DNA of 64,000 bases from Pseudomonadaceae bacterium (GCA_019745275.1 JAIETJ010000062.1:1-64000); one strand, 5' to 3'. Shown: positions 53,344-62,530, counted from the stretch's first letter. Notes: generated by a model from the sequence alone, not told the origin. Numbers and translations: made by a program.

Positions 53344-53359
53344 TGCAACAAGAGTGCCA
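53344..53359 (-). promoter_or_regulatory. sigma54 promoter of fliE
   Basis: On the minus strand TGGCAC (53354-53359), five bases, TTGCA (53344-53348): a full match to the consensus in both boxes, 58 bases before the fliE start. In P. aeruginosa, fliE is a FleQ/FleR-sigma54 target. Confidence 0.88.
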
Positions 53360-53420
53360 GCTAATGGCGACTGGCGGAGTTTGTGACGCCAGAGTAATGA
53401 TTTAAGCCTGTGACAAACAA

Positions 53421-53454
53421 AATCGCGGTTTTAGCTCAGGCTAAAACCGCGATT
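53421..53454 (-). terminator. terminator after fleSR
   Basis: AATCGCGGTTTTAGC and GCTAAAACCGCGATT form a perfect 15-bp stem with loop TCAG, 53 bases after the fleR stop. On the minus strand TTGTTTGTC follows. It isolates the fleSR transcript from the fliE promoter. Confidence 0.82.
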
Positions 53455-53506
53455 ATTTGCAACAACTGCCGGCGCACAGACGATGCTTTAGCGCACCGCG
53501 CGCCAA

Positions 53507-54946
53507 TCAACTGGCGAACAAGTACGACTCCACATCCATGCCGGCATCGCGCATCTGTGCCAGCTTGTAACGCAAGGTCCGCGGACTGATTCCCAGTCGA
53601 TCCGCCGCTTCTTTGCGCCGACCACGCTCGGCGCGCAGGGTATCGACAATTAACTGGAACTCACGGCGGCGCAAATCTTCACCGAGCGCGCCGTTCGCCA
53701 CCGCCATACTGCTGTCGGCCAGTACCCGCTCAGCAAAGCTTGACGCGGGCGAACTCGGCAACACGGGCGCCACGGGCAACATCGAGGGCAGCAACGGCGG
53801 GCTGATGGCTTGGCCAATTTGCGTGCCCAGACAAAGATCTTGCGGCTGAATCAAGCCGCCCTGTTGCAAGATCAAAGCGCGCTGAATGGCATTATCCAGC
53901 TCACGGACATTGCCCGGCCAAGGATGACTGGTTAAACAAGCTTGGGCCGCCGTCGACAGCCGCACACTGGCGTGATTCATTTTTTTCACATGCTTGGCCA
54001 GCAAGCGTTCGGCCAACGGCAGAATGTCGCCGGTGCGCTCACGCAAAGGCCGCCAAGCCAAAGGGAACACCGACAAGCGATAGTACAAATCCTCACGAAA
54101 GCGCCCCGCCGCCACCTCACCTGCCAGATCACGGTTACTGGTGGCCAGCACGCGAATATCCAGGTTAATCGGCTTACGCGCACCGACCCTCTCCACCTCA
54201 CGTTCCTGCAACACGCGCAACAACTTGGCTTGCAAGCCCAGCGGCATTTCGGAAATTTCATCGAGCAAAATACTGCCGCCCTCAGCCAACTCAAACTTGC
54301 CGGGCTGCGCGGCAATAGCGCCGGTAAAGGCGCCTTTTTCATGACCGAACAGGGTGGCTTCCAACATATTGTCGGGGATAGCCGCGCAATTAATGGCAAT
54401 AAAGGGTTTATTGGCGCGCGGCGATTGCTCGTGGATATAGCGCGCTAACACTTCTTTGCCGGTACCCGACTCGCCGGTTATTAATACCGTTGACTCACTC
54501 TGGGCCACCCGTGCGGCTAATTCGAGTAGCTGCTGACTGGCCGGCTCGCACGCCACCGGCCCTTCGCCGGCAACCGCGGTTACGCGACCCAAGGCGTGCC
54601 GTGCCACCAGATCGAGCAAAGTTTTCGGCTCAAAAGGCTTCACCAGATAATCCGCTGCGCCTTGGCGCATGGCATCCACCGCCCGCTCAACCGCACCGAA
54701 GGCTGTCATCAACAGCACCGGCAGTTGCGGGTAACGCGCACGCACGTGGGCCAGCAACTGATGACCGTCCATGCCGGGCATATTCACATCACTGACCAGC
54801 AAGCTGAACGACTCTTGGCCCAGCGCCTGCACCGCCGCCTCGGCGCAATCCACCGCACGACAAGCATGCCCACCCAGCATCAGGGTATCCACCAAGGCTT
54901 CACGTAGCGCCCGGTCATCCTCGACCAACAAAACTTTAGCCAGCAT
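53507..54946 (-). CDS. fleR: sigma54-dependent response regulator FleR
   Basis: A 479-residue activator of middle flagellar genes. Receiver domain with D53 (LLVSDVNMPGMDG) and Lys in YLVKPFEP; AAA+ domain with Walker [12 protein letters not shown], the sigma54-contacting GAFTGA loop ([13 protein letters not shown]) and Walker B GGSILLDEISEMP; C-terminal Fis-type HTH (GRRKEAADRLGISPRTLRYKLAQ). The ATG at 54946 follows AGGAGTAACTGTC and is five bases after fleS; the frame is open further upstream without good start. Partner of FleS. Confidence 0.95.
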   Translation of the reverse strand: MLAKVLLVEDDRALREALVDTLMLGGHACRAVDCAEAAVQALGQESFSLLVSDVNMPGMDGHQLLAHVRARYPQLPVLLMTAFGAVERAVDAMRQGAADYLVKPFEPKTLLDLVARHALGRVTAVAGEGPVACEPASQQLLELAARVAQSESTVLITGESGTGKEVLARYIHEQSPRANKPFIAINCAAIPDNMLEATLFGHEKGAFTGAIAAQPGKFELAEGGSILLDEISEMPLGLQAKLLRVLQEREVERVGARKPINLDIRVLATSNRDLAGEVAAGRFREDLYYRLSVFPLAWRPLRERTGDILPLAERLLAKHVKKMNHASVRLSTAAQACLTSHPWPGNVRELDNAIQRALILQQGGLIQPQDLCLGTQIGQAISPPLLPSMLPVAPVLPSSPASSFAERVLADSSMAVANGALGEDLRRREFQLIVDTLRAERGRRKEAADRLGISPRTLRYKLAQMRDAGMDVESYLFAS

Positions 54947-54951
54947 GACAG

Positions 54952-56166
54952 TTACTCCTGTGCGGTGAATTGCGCCGCGTGAATCAGCGGCAAGGTCAGA
55001 ATCGCGCACGTGCCACGGGCCACCGTGGAGCGCAATTGCAAATGGCCCTGATGCGCACGAGCCACGGCATGTACCACCGCCAAGCCCAAACCAGTGCCAG
55101 TGGTTTTAGTGGTGAAAAACGGCTCACCTAAACGGGCCAAAATAGCCTTATCGATGCCATTACCGTTGTCGCTGATGCACAGCCGCAGCGAGTTGCCACG
55201 GCTGTATAGATGCACCTTTAAGCGCGAGGCAGGGCCTGCCGCCTGCAAGGCGTTATCGACCAGATTCATCAACGCGCCGACCAGGGTGTCGCGATTGCAC
55301 AGCAACTCGCCGGTGTGACTGTCGCACTGCCAGCGCACGGCGCGATCTTGCACATGCACCTCGGCCGAAGCCCGCAAAGCATCCAGCAAGGCTTTAGGGG
55401 TTAGGCGATCAGGCAGCGGCAAGTCGCCACGAGCGAACACCAGCATGTCGCGAACTTGATGCTCCAGTTCGTGCAAACGCTCTTTCAGCCGCCCAGCAAA
55501 GCGTTGCTGCTGCTCGGCCGGCAGCACCTGCTCAGTCAAATGACTGGCATACAGCAAGGCTGCCGACAGCGGCGTGCGAATTTGATGGGCTAACGAGGTG
55601 ACCATCCGGCCCAGCGCCGACAAGCGCTCATGCCGCGACAGCTGCTCTTGCAAGCGTCGGGTTTCAGTCAGGTCGGTGAGCAGAATAAGCTGCCCCGGCT
55701 CACCGTTCAGCGAACGCGTGGCCATGGCTAAACGTCGGCCGTCTTTGAGAGAGATTTCGTGGCCATCGTCTTCGCGCGGAGCAAAGTTGCGGGCAATCAC
55801 CAAGCGCCAGAGCATGCCCACCAAGGGCAAACCCAGAAAACCACAAGCGGCTGGATTGGCATCGCGCACCACGCCCTGGCCATCGAGCACTACCACCCCA
55901 CCGGGAAGCAAATCGAGCAGGCTTTGCAGGCGCTGGGCGAGGCGCTCCTTCTCGGCCAGCTCAGTAATCCGCTGAGCACTGACCTGTGCCAACTGACCAT
56001 TCAACTCAGCCACTTGAGTCTCAAGCAAGCTGTAAGAGTCGTTGAGCTGCAACGACATCTGATTGAACACGTTGAGTGCCTGCTCCAAGTTGACCCGGGT
56101 AGCCGGTTCAACGGCAGCAGGAGCCTGAAGGTCAGTGGCAGGGATGAGGCGGGTGACTGTATTCAT
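54952..56166 (-). CDS. fleS: flagellar sensor histidine kinase FleS
   Basis: A 404-residue cytoplasmic kinase without membrane segments. Coiled region (30-75), PAS domain (LLPGGVVVLDGQGVVRDANPAACGFLG), HisKA with the phospho-His in VTSLAHQIRTPLSAALLYASHL, and HATPase with NLVDNALQA, DNGNGID and GTGLGLAVVHAV. It phosphorylates FleR. The start ATG touches the left arm of an 11-base inverted repeat whose right arm overlaps the sigma54 promoter. Confidence 0.95.
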   Translation of the reverse strand: MNTVTRLIPATDLQAPAAVEPATRVNLEQALNVFNQMSLQLNDSYSLLETQVAELNGQLAQVSAQRITELAEKERLAQRLQSLLDLLPGGVVVLDGQGVVRDANPAACGFLGLPLVGMLWRLVIARNFAPREDDGHEISLKDGRRLAMATRSLNGEPGQLILLTDLTETRRLQEQLSRHERLSALGRMVTSLAHQIRTPLSAALLYASHLTEQVLPAEQQQRFAGRLKERLHELEHQVRDMLVFARGDLPLPDRLTPKALLDALRASAEVHVQDRAVRWQCDSHTGELLCNRDTLVGALMNLVDNALQAAGPASRLKVHLYSRGNSLRLCISDNGNGIDKAILARLGEPFFTTKTTGTGLGLAVVHAVARAHQGHLQLRSTVARGTCAILTLPLIHAAQFTAQE

Positions 56167-56219
56167 AGTTCTCTCTCGCGCTGCGAGCCGTCATAAAACG
56201 GTCTACTAAGAGAGAACTA
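56166..56219. promoter_or_regulatory. 11-base inverted repeat from fleS start to its promoter
   Basis: TAGTTCTCTCT (56166-56176) and AGAGAGAACTA (56209-56219) are exact reverse complements, 32 bases apart. One arm contains the GAGAGAG ribosome binding region of fleS and the other touches the -12 box of its sigma54 promoter. A DNA site for a regulator, or an RNA stem if transcription starts farther upstream, is possible. Confidence 0.5.
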
Positions 56220-56234
56220 GCAATACTTGTGCCT
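56219..56234 (-). promoter_or_regulatory. sigma54 promoter of fleSR
   Basis: On the minus strand AGGCAC (56229-56234), five bases, TTGCT (56219-56223); only the first base differs from the consensus TGGCAC-N5-TTGCW. It lies 53 bases before the fleS start. In Pseudomonas, FleQ activates fleSR through sigma54. Confidence 0.82.
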
Positions 56235-56286
56235 AAAAATAATATCGTTATTTTTCAATGCTTTAAATATGGATTATCGCAGCGCG

Positions 56287-57765
56287 TCAATCCTCCGACG
56301 ACTCTTCCTCGTCGTCACGCCGATTCATCCCGTACTTACGCATCTTCTCCACCAGCGTGGTACGACGAATCCGCAAACGCTCAGCAGCCCGCGCCACAAC
56401 ACCGCCTGCGTCATCCAACGCCTGCTGAATCAAGCCCTGCTCAAGGTTGCCCAGATAGTCTTTTAAATCCAAGCCTTCGGCCGGCAATACCGCCGGTGCA
56501 TCGATACCAGGCAAACCGGCGCTAATGGCCGCACGCTCTTGCAAGTCGTCACGCAAACTGGCTGCCAATTGTTCGTCTTCATCGTCCACATGGCGGAATT
56601 TTTTCGGCAACTCCATCACGCCGATCACCCCATACGGATGCATGATCGCCATGCGCTCGACGAGGTTGGCCAACTCTCGCACATTACCCGGCCAATCATG
56701 CTGACAGAGCGACATAATCGCCGCGGAATTAAAGCGAATCGAACCGCGTTTTTCGAACTCCATGCGCGAGATCAACTCGTTCATCAGCAGCGGAATGTCT
56801 TCGACCCGCTCACGCATCGGCGCCATTTCGATGGGGAACACGTTTAAGCGATAAAACAGATCTTCGCGAAAAGTGCCGTCCTCAATCATCTTCTCCAGAT
56901 TCTTGTGGGTCGCAGTGATGATGCGCACATCGACGCTCTGGGTTTTATTACTGCCGACCCGTTCAAAGGTGCGCTCTTGCAGCACGCGCAGCAATTTGAC
57001 CTGCATCGGTAAAGGCATGTCACCGATCTCATCGAGAAACAGCGTGCCGCCGTTGGCCAACTCAAAACGCCCGGCGCGGCTGGTAATGGCACCGGTAAAA
57101 GCGCCTTTCTCGTGACCAAACAACTCGCTTTCGAGTAACTCTGCAGGAATAGCCCCGCAATTAACCGGCACAAAGGGCGCATCGCGACGCTTGGAGTGAT
57201 AGTGCAGATTGCGCGCCACCACCTCTTTACCGGTGCCGGACTCACCCAAAATCAACACGCTGGCATCGGTATCGACCACTTGCTGCATCATCTGCCGCAC
57301 TTGCTGAATGGCGCGACTGGTACCGACTAAGCTGCGAAACAAATTCGGTTCGCGCTGACGGCCACGCTCACGGGCCTGATCGTACATCTCGCGGAATACC
57401 TGGACGCGGTGCAGCGAGTCGAGCAATTTGTTGTAGCTCGGCGGCATTTCCAAACTAACCAAAACACGCCGGCGAATATCTTCTGGCCACTCAGCGGGAA
57501 CCTGAGCATCGAGCAGCACCGTCGGTAAAAACTCATCCCAAGCGCCGAGCTGTTTAAGTAGCTCTAATGCGCCGCCCTTAGTTGCCACTTCGCCGAGCAA
57601 TACACTTAGCACTTCGCGGCTAGATTCCAATCCAGCCACAACTTGCGCCCAGTCGGCGCTGCCGCAGGCTAAGTGATCCTCACCGAGAAAATTCAAAATC
57701 ACCGCCATCTGCAGGCGGCGTTCGCTGTTGTCGTCAATCAGAAGCAGTTTGGTTGCGCGCCACAT
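56287..57765 (-). CDS. fleQ: flagellar master regulator FleQ
   Basis: A 492-residue sigma54 activator that also binds c-di-GMP and controls exopolysaccharide genes. Atypical receiver-like FleQ domain (residues 1-130) with the c-di-GMP motif region [15 protein letters not shown] following; AAA+ domain with Walker [18 protein letters not shown] loop ([13 protein letters not shown]) and Walker [15 protein letters not shown]-terminal Fis HTH ([27 protein letters not shown]) and acidic tail. The conserved receiver Asp is lacking, as expected for FleQ. No terminator is evident between fleQ and the fleS promoter. Confidence 0.96.
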   Translation of the reverse strand: MWRATKLLLIDDNSERRLQMAVILNFLGEDHLACGSADWAQVVAGLESSREVLSVLLGEVATKGGALELLKQLGAWDEFLPTVLLDAQVPAEWPEDIRRRVLVSLEMPPSYNKLLDSLHRVQVFREMYDQARERGRQREPNLFRSLVGTSRAIQQVRQMMQQVVDTDASVLILGESGTGKEVVARNLHYHSKRRDAPFVPVNCGAIPAELLESELFGHEKGAFTGAITSRAGRFELANGGTLFLDEIGDMPLPMQVKLLRVLQERTFERVGSNKTQSVDVRIITATHKNLEKMIEDGTFREDLFYRLNVFPIEMAPMRERVEDIPLLMNELISRMEFEKRGSIRFNSAAIMSLCQHDWPGNVRELANLVERMAIMHPYGVIGVMELPKKFRHVDDEDEQLAASLRDDLQERAAISAGLPGIDAPAVLPAEGLDLKDYLGNLEQGLIQQALDDAGGVVARAAERLRIRRTTLVEKMRKYGMNRRDDEEESSED

Positions 57766-57838
57766 CTTATTTTTATACTCGACAGCTTAAAGGGAGATCC
57801 GCCAGCCACAATTGCAGCCACTGCGGCACATGGCCATT

Positions 57839-57867
57839 AGTAAAGTCAAAAGCCGGGCAATAGTCAA
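57839..57867 (-). promoter_or_regulatory. possible sigma70 promoter of fleQ
   Basis: On the minus strand TTGACT (57862-57867), 17 bases, TTTACT (57839-57844), about 75 bases before fleQ. The -35 is good, the -10 weak. In P. aeruginosa, fleQ is sigma70-dependent and repressed by Vfr; no Vfr site was recognised here. Confidence 0.4.
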
Positions 57868-58006
57868 TTTTATGGCGTGATTTTTTTGCCTTTCCGATCA
57901 ATAACTTAAGCGCACAAAGAAAGGAATGCAGAGAGATTCAGGAGGATTACAGCCGAGCGAGGGTAAAACGAGGGAAATTGACGCCACGATCAATATAAAT
58001 CGCAGC

Positions 58007-58303
58007 TCAACCGAACAACTGATAAACCTTGGCGCCCTGCTGGGACTGGTTTAATTGCAGCAACTCTTGGGATAAACGCTGCTGCTCTGACTGGCAGACC
58101 AGCACCAACTCGCGATACAAATCGACCAATTCTTGCATGCGCAAGCGTAGCTCAGCCTCATCACGGCCAGTTTCCACCATGGCCTCATCGACGGCTTGCC
58201 GACACTGCAAGTCAAGCGTACCAATCGCGCTCCAATCCTGCGTAGCCAAAGCCTCACGCAGCGCCGAACCGGTGGTTTCGAGAAGCTGTACTGCTGGACT
58301 CAT
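58007..58303 (-). CDS. fliT: flagellar protein FliT-like
   Basis: A 98-residue, wholly helical protein (LLETTGSALREALATQDWSAIGTLDLQCRQAVDEAM...) in the position of FliT, the export chaperone of the cap protein FliD. Sequence similarity to enteric FliT is low, and the call rests on size, helicity and place after fliS. The ATG at 58303 follows GAGGAGCAATGTG; a GTG one codon earlier is also open. 30 bases after the second fliS. Confidence 0.75.
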   Translation of the reverse strand: MSPAVQLLETTGSALREALATQDWSAIGTLDLQCRQAVDEAMVETGRDEAELRLRMQELVDLYRELVLVCQSEQQRLSQELLQLNQSQQGAKVYQLFG

Positions 58304-58333
58304 CACATTGCTCCTCTTGGTACAGGGCCAAAC

Positions 58334-58711
58334 TTAAGCAATTGCATCCCAACTGCTTTTAATTTCACGCAGCATACCTGCTACTTCATCCAGCATCTCG
58401 ATACTGTCCTTCTGATTCGCCTCAAGCAAGCGCGCAATCATGTACTCGTAAAGACGATCCAGATTGCTGGCAACCTCACCACCCTGGGCAAGATCCAACC
58501 CCTCACGCAAGCCACCGATGATGGAGATTGCGTGACCTATCAGCTCACCCTTGAGGGCAAGTTGCCCGCGCTCCATGGCCCCGCGAGACTGCGCAAGCTT
58601 AGATAAGCCGCCTTCCATTAGCATCTGAATTAAGCGATGTGGACTTGCCTCGGCAACCAAAGAGCGAATGCTGACTGAGTGATACTGCTTAAGGGCGCTC
58701 GCTGCGTTCAT
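58334..58711 (-). CDS. fliS: flagellin export chaperone FliS (copy 2)
   Basis: A 125-residue four-helix FliS: LKQYHSVSIRSLVAEASPHRLIQMLMEGGLSKL in family layout, then IISIIGG-type helix (GHAISIIGGLREGLDL), and NLDRLYEYMIARLLEANQKD. It binds flagellin C-termini and prevents early polymerisation. This copy fits the family better than its neighbour at 58783. It has its own strong sigma28 promoter (58748-58774). Confidence 0.92.
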   Translation of the reverse strand: MNAASALKQYHSVSIRSLVAEASPHRLIQMLMEGGLSKLAQSRGAMERGQLALKGELIGHAISIIGGLREGLDLAQGGEVASNLDRLYEYMIARLLEANQKDSIEMLDEVAGMLREIKSSWDAIA

Positions 58712-58747
58712 AGTGTGTTCTCGCCTAGTGATTGCTGCATAAACAAG

Positions 58748-58774
58748 CTATCGGCTTTTCGGCAAAAAACTTTA
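58748..58774 (-). promoter_or_regulatory. sigma28 promoter before the second fliS
   Basis: On the minus strand TAAAGTTT (58767-58774), 11 bases, GCCGATAG (58748-58755): 15 of 16 bases match the sigma28 consensus TAAAGTTT-N11-GCCGATAA. It lies between the two fliS genes, 37 bases before the start. Confidence 0.88.
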
Positions 58775-58782
58775 AAGCAAAT

Positions 58783-59163
58783 TTAGGCCGCCGGCGCAGA
58801 CTCGACAGGCGGCTCAATAGCATCCCAAGCATGCTTAATTTGCAGCAACAACGTCTCAACTTCGTCTAACGGACGAGGTGAGTTATCCAGCGCTACATGT
58901 GACAACTGGCGGGTCATGTAGTCATAAAGAGCATCAAGGTTATTGGCGATCTCCCCCCCTTGCTGCGTATCTAAGCTAGCTTGCAAGACGCCCAAGATAG
59001 TCATGGTAGAGCCAACTGCCGAGCCACGCGCCTCTATATCGCCTTGCTGCAGCGCCACACGAGCCTCAACAAGCCGCTCAAGCGCGGCCTGCAACAGATA
59101 TTGGACGGCATGATAGGGCGAAAGTTGATCGGTCATTTCAGGTAAAGCCTCAGCGCTCAACAT
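58783..59163 (-). CDS. FliS-family flagellin chaperone (copy 1)
   Basis: A 126-residue FliS paralogue: [63 protein letters not shown] in family layout. The N-terminal Tyr and the flagellin-binding groove residues are partly kept. The ATG at 59163 has AAGGAG nine bases before it, directly after fliD; an internal ATG at 59136 would give a shorter form. Two fliS copies after fliD are usual in Pseudomonas (fliS and fliS'). Confidence 0.88.
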   Translation of the reverse strand: MLSAEALPEMTDQLSPYHAVQYLLQAALERLVEARVALQQGDIEARGSAVGSTMTILGVLQASLDTQQGGEIANNLDALYDYMTRQLSHVALDNSPRPLDEVETLLLQIKHAWDAIEPPVESAPAA

Positions 59164-59176
59164 AGCTAACAACTCC

Positions 59177-60604
59177 TTATTTCTTCACAAACCCAGGCAA
59201 GCTGGCCAACTGACTAGTCAAACCTTCGCTGGTTTTCCTAAGCTGACCAACCAATTGATCCATTGCGTTGTATTGCTTATAAAGCCGTTCTTGTACCTGA
59301 GCGATGCGCACGTCGAGAGCCGCGCGCTGCTTAGTGATGTCACTGCGGGTCGACTCTAGACCCTTCTGCCGCTGATCTATCAAACCGCCGAAACTATTGA
59401 ACGGCTTAACCGCCTCAGCAAGCCGCCCCATCAACCCGCCAGAGCCGCTCATATAACTGGCAACTTTGTCAAAATTGGTACTCAGGGCCGCGTCGAGCTT
59501 CACGCTATCTACGCCGAGCTTGCCGTCTTTTTGCGTGGTAATGCCTAGCTCACCCAAAGAGCGTAGACCTGCAGTAGCGCCCAGAGCTGTCAGCTCCTTA
59601 CGCAAACTGGCCTGCAGATTACGAATCGAGCTATCGCCCAGCAAAGGACCGACCAGTGGCTTTTTATCCTCCCCCACTTTAACCACAGAGGTTAGCTCGC
59701 TAGTGGTGGTGATCAGCTTGTTATAGGCATCGACAAACTTTTGGATATTGGCTCGTGCGCTGGCTGTGTCTTGAGTGATATCGATGTCGACGGTTTTACC
59801 TGCGGCAATATCAGCCGGCGACTGCGCACTCACCAGCTTAATGGTGACACCGCTGACCACGTCATCGATGCTGTTGGTAGCCTTAACGACTGCCAAGCCG
59901 TCCACACTAAACTTAGCGGACTGCGCCTTATTGATAGTACCGGCAGCCCCCGCGCTAGGCGGAGCGGTATTTACCAACGGGTCAAAGGCTAGGCTCGCCA
60001 GATCCGCCGTGCCAGTCGTGATGCCGTTTTCGGCCACAACGACCTTAATATCATTACCCTCACCCGTATTAGTAGAGTTAAGGACCAAGCGCGAACCCGA
60101 CGCATCGGAAATAATGCTGGCGCTAATACCTTTGGCTTGCCCGGCGGTATTAATTGCATCGCGAATATCGGTGAGTTTATCTTTGCCGGCCTCAACGGTG
60201 ACATTCAGGCTGTTGCTTCCCGCCGAAATGGTCAGCACGCCGCTGTCAAAGGTCGCACCCGCAGTTGCTGCCCTCAACGCGACCTTACTACCCGCTGCCA
60301 ACTGCTCTACCTGTAGGTTGAAACGACCTACAGGCAAGTTGCCGCTGGCCGTCGCGGTGAACACCGCAGGGGCCGAAGAGGTCACCAGTTGCTTATTGAA
60401 AGCCGTGGGGGTGTTAAGCGTGGCCAGCATTGAGCCCAGCCCCTCAAGCGCGGAGCGAAGCGAGCCCAGGCCGGAGAGCTGTGCAGTACTGGCCTTATCC
60501 AAACGATCCAGCTGCGTTTGTTTAGGGGCGCGCTCAGCCGCGACAGTGGCTTTGACAATAGCGTCAATGTCTACCCCGGAACCTATGCCAGAAATACCGG
60601 CCAT
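59177..60604 (-). CDS. fliD: flagellar filament cap protein FliD
   Basis: A 475-residue cap protein (HAP2). The N-terminal [25 protein letters not shown] and C-terminal coiled coil ([26 protein letters not shown]) are the conserved D0/D1 parts; the middle (about 75-330) is a variable beta-rich region. It promotes flagellin polymerisation at the tip and may bind surfaces. It follows flaG after 77 bases that contain a hairpin and a degenerate sigma54 site. Confidence 0.94.
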   Translation of the reverse strand: MAGISGIGSGVDIDAIVKATVAAERAPKQTQLDRLDKASTAQLSGLGSLRSALEGLGSMLATLNTPTAFNKQLVTSSAPAVFTATASGNLPVGRFNLQVEQLAAGSKVALRAATAGATFDSGVLTISAGSNSLNVTVEAGKDKLTDIRDAINTAGQAKGISASIISDASGSRLVLNSTNTGEGNDIKVVVAENGITTGTADLASLAFDPLVNTAPPSAGAAGTINKAQSAKFSVDGLAVVKATNSIDDVVSGVTIKLVSAQSPADIAAGKTVDIDITQDTASARANIQKFVDAYNKLITTTSELTSVVKVGEDKKPLVGPLLGDSSIRNLQASLRKELTALGATAGLRSLGELGITTQKDGKLGVDSVKLDAALSTNFDKVASYMSGSGGLMGRLAEAVKPFNSFGGLIDQRQKGLESTRSDITKQRAALDVRIAQVQERLYKQYNAMDQLVGQLRKTSEGLTSQLASLPGFVKK

Positions 60605-60628
60605 TTTTCACCTCGTCAAAACAATGAC

Positions 60629-60653
60629 TGTTTATGCCTTATGAGCATAAACA
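60629..60653 (-). other. hairpin between flaG and fliD
   Basis: TGTTTATGC and GCATAAACA form a perfect 9-bp A/T-rich stem with a seven-base loop, 25 bases before fliD. On the minus strand AGTCATTGTTTTG follows. It may attenuate read-through from flaG or lie in the first transcribed bases of a fliD transcript. Confidence 0.45.
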
Positions 60654-60669
60654 ATCAAAAGCCGTGCCA
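60654..60669 (-). promoter_or_regulatory. degenerate sigma54-like site before fliD
   Basis: On the minus strand TGGCAC (60664-60669) is a perfect -24 box, followed after five bases by TTGAT (60654-60658), which lacks the invariant C of the -12 box. In P. aeruginosa, fliD is sigma54-dependent, so this may be a decayed or weak promoter. Confidence 0.4.
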
Positions 60670-60681
60670 GCGTGGTACGCC

Positions 60682-61035
60682 TTAGGCTTCAGCCTTGAAC
60701 AACAGACTGCGCGCGTCCGACAAATTCTCCGCTAGCTGTAAGGCCTCCTCGGATGGAATCTGCCTAATTACATCACCGGAAGTCGCATCGGTAACCTTTA
60801 CCACCACCTGCCCGCTACCATCATCAACACTGAAATTAAGATCGCGGCTCACCGATTGAGCAAAGGCTTGCAGTGTGACCACCGCATCTTCCACTTGAGC
60901 CCGAGCCGCTTCTTTTACTGGCGGCACCGACACTTCCTCCGCGACACGAACCTCTGGCTTATCCAACGCAGACGGCTGCCTGAATGTTGAGACAACATCC
61001 AAGGCAGCCGATTTTTTTGTTGAGCCAACGTCCAT
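60682..61035 (-). CDS. flaG: flagellar protein FlaG
   Basis: A 117-residue protein of the FlaG family, which influences filament length. The variable N-terminal half precedes the conserved C-terminal domain LNFSVDDGSGQVVVKVTDATSGDVIRQIPSEEALQLAENL in family layout. AGGAGGAT lies before the ATG. It follows the second flagellin gene, from which it is separated by a strong inverted repeat. Confidence 0.92.
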   Translation of the reverse strand: MDVGSTKKSAALDVVSTFRQPSALDKPEVRVAEEVSVPPVKEAARAQVEDAVVTLQAFAQSVSRDLNFSVDDGSGQVVVKVTDATSGDVIRQIPSEEALQLAENLSDARSLLFKAEA

Positions 61036-61057
61036 AACATCCTCCTGGTCATTAGCG

Positions 61058-61083
61058 AGAAGAAGGGGCTAGCCCCTCCTTCT
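61058..61083 (-). terminator. inverted repeat between flagellin and flaG
   Basis: AGGGGCTAGCCCCT (61064-61077) is a perfect palindrome, extended by five more pairs after one mismatch to a stem of about 12 bp. It lies 19 bases after the flagellin stop. On the minus strand no T tract follows, so it may protect the abundant flagellin mRNA end or partly terminate it before flaG. Confidence 0.6.
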
Positions 61084-61102
61084 TTACTTTAGCGCATCAA
61101 CC

Positions 61103-62275
61103 TTATTGCAGCAGGCTAAGTACCGCCTGCGGCAACTGGTTGGCCTGAGCCAGAATCGCGGTACCGGCCTGTTGCAAAATCTGATTCTTGGTCAGCTCCG
61201 AGGTTTCGTGAGCAAAGTCGGTATCGCGAATCCGACTACGGGCAGCCGAGGCGTTCTCAGAGATGTTCTGCAGGTTAGATATGGTGTTATCGAAACGGTT
61301 TTGTACCGCACCTAACGCTGCTCGCTGGGAGTCAATCGTGTTGAGCGACTGGTCGATAACCAAGACCGCTTTTTGCGCACCTTCCGCCGTGGTGATGTCC
61401 AACGAATTGACATCTGAAGTGGTTGCCGCCGTTGCACCTGTAACGGTACCACCATTAGTTATCCCGGTTGCTCCAGTCAAGGTAAAGGTGATGCTAGTCA
61501 GGTTGTTGGCTGGCGGCGTGGCATCGTTGTACTGCGAGACCACATTGGTCGCGCTGCTGCCATAAGCAAAGACCCCTGTATTACTGTCGTTGACCGACTT
61601 GACCGCAAGCTCTTGTATGGACGCAGCGGTCGCACCCGAGGCAACATCAAAGGAAACAGTGGTAGTGCCACCCGCAGTGCCTGCAGTGACAATAGCAACC
61701 GAAACGCTGCCTGAAGCCGTGGCGGTACCAGTAAATGCACTACCCGACTGAGTGTAAAAATCACCCTTCAGGGTTGTCGAGCCGGCATCTTGCAAGGAAA
61801 CACTGATGGTCTCGCTCGCCGCCGCACCCACCTGAAAGGCGGCCGTACCAAAACTACCATCGAGCAACTTCTTACCGCCGAAGCTGGTGGTATTACTGAT
61901 ACGATCCAATTCATTCTTTAGCTGGGTAACTTCTTGGTTCAACGCCTTGCGCTCACCAGCGCCGTTGCTGCCGTTGGCTGATTGCAAGGACAGATCGCGC
62001 ATACGTTGGAGAATATTGGTCGACTGCTGCAAGGCACCTTCAGCCGTTTGCGCCAGCGAAATGCCATCGTTGGCGTTGCGAGTCGCCACATTCAAGCCGC
62101 TGACCTGAGCGGACAAACGGTTAGAAATCTGCAAGCCGGCAGCATCGTCTTTGGCACTGTTAATGCGAAAACCAGTGGAGAGACGCTGCAGAGATACATC
62201 CAAGCCCTTAGAGGAAGTGGACAGGTTACGCTGGGTATTGAGGGAAGCAACGTTTGTGTTGACTGTAAGGGCCAT
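61103..62275 (-). CDS. fliC: flagellin, downstream copy
   Basis: A 390-residue filament subunit. The N-terminal D0/D1 part ([34 protein letters not shown] pattern) and the C-terminal part ending [12 protein letters not shown] are standard; the middle (about 160-290) is Thr/Ser/Gly/Ala-rich and variable. It differs from the upstream copy mainly in this surface region. It has a near-consensus sigma28 promoter 94 bases upstream of the start. Exported by the type III machine with FliS. Confidence 0.96.
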   Translation of the reverse strand: MALTVNTNVASLNTQRNLSTSSKGLDVSLQRLSTGFRINSAKDDAAGLQISNRLSAQVSGLNVATRNANDGISLAQTAEGALQQSTNILQRMRDLSLQSANGSNGAGERKALNQEVTQLKNELDRISNTTSFGGKKLLDGSFGTAAFQVGAAASETISVSLQDAGSTTLKGDFYTQSGSAFTGTATASGSVSVAIVTAGTAGGTTTVSFDVASGATAASIQELAVKSVNDSNTGVFAYGSSATNVVSQYNDATPPANNLTSITFTLTGATGITNGGTVTGATAATTSDVNSLDITTAEGAQKAVLVIDQSLNTIDSQRAALGAVQNRFDNTISNLQNISENASAARSRIRDTDFAHETSELTKNQILQQAGTAILAQANQLPQAVLSLLQ

Positions 62276-62368
62276 GGTGGTATCTCCAGTTGACCGAAAA
62301 TCATGCCTGAACGTGCGAGCCTTGGACCTACATGTTCAGGCAACCAAGTAAATTCGCATTCAAACTAG

Positions 62369-62395
62369 ATATCGGCGCAACCCTGTCCAACTTTA
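62369..62395 (-). promoter_or_regulatory. sigma28 promoter of the downstream flagellin
   Basis: On the minus strand TAAAGTTG (62388-62395), 11 bases, GCCGATAT (62369-62376): 14 of 16 bases match the sigma28 consensus, with ideal spacing. Predicted transcripts have a leader of about 85 bases. Confidence 0.88.
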
Positions 62396-62460
62396 GCCAA
62401 CCGCTACTTTTTTTTGCTTATTTTTTAACCACAACAAAATCAGTGTGTTACAGCAACGAA

Positions 62461-62494
62461 AAAGACCGATGCGAGAAAAAACCAATCCGCATCG
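62461..62494 (-). terminator. terminator after the upstream flagellin
   Basis: CGATGCG (62467-62473) pairs with CGCATCG (62488-62494); on the minus strand GTCTTTTTC follows. It lies 70 bases after the upstream flagellin stop and before the sigma28 promoter of the next flagellin. Confidence 0.6.
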
Positions 62495-62530
62495 ACCATC
62501 GCAGCACATTTACCTAGCCCTCGTTGCCTA

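Noticed and set aside
59775-60644. A 289-residue plus-strand frame opposite fliD
   Set aside because: Antisense shadow of fliD with a hydrophobic, Thr/Ala/Leu-biased translation typical of reversed G/C-rich codons.
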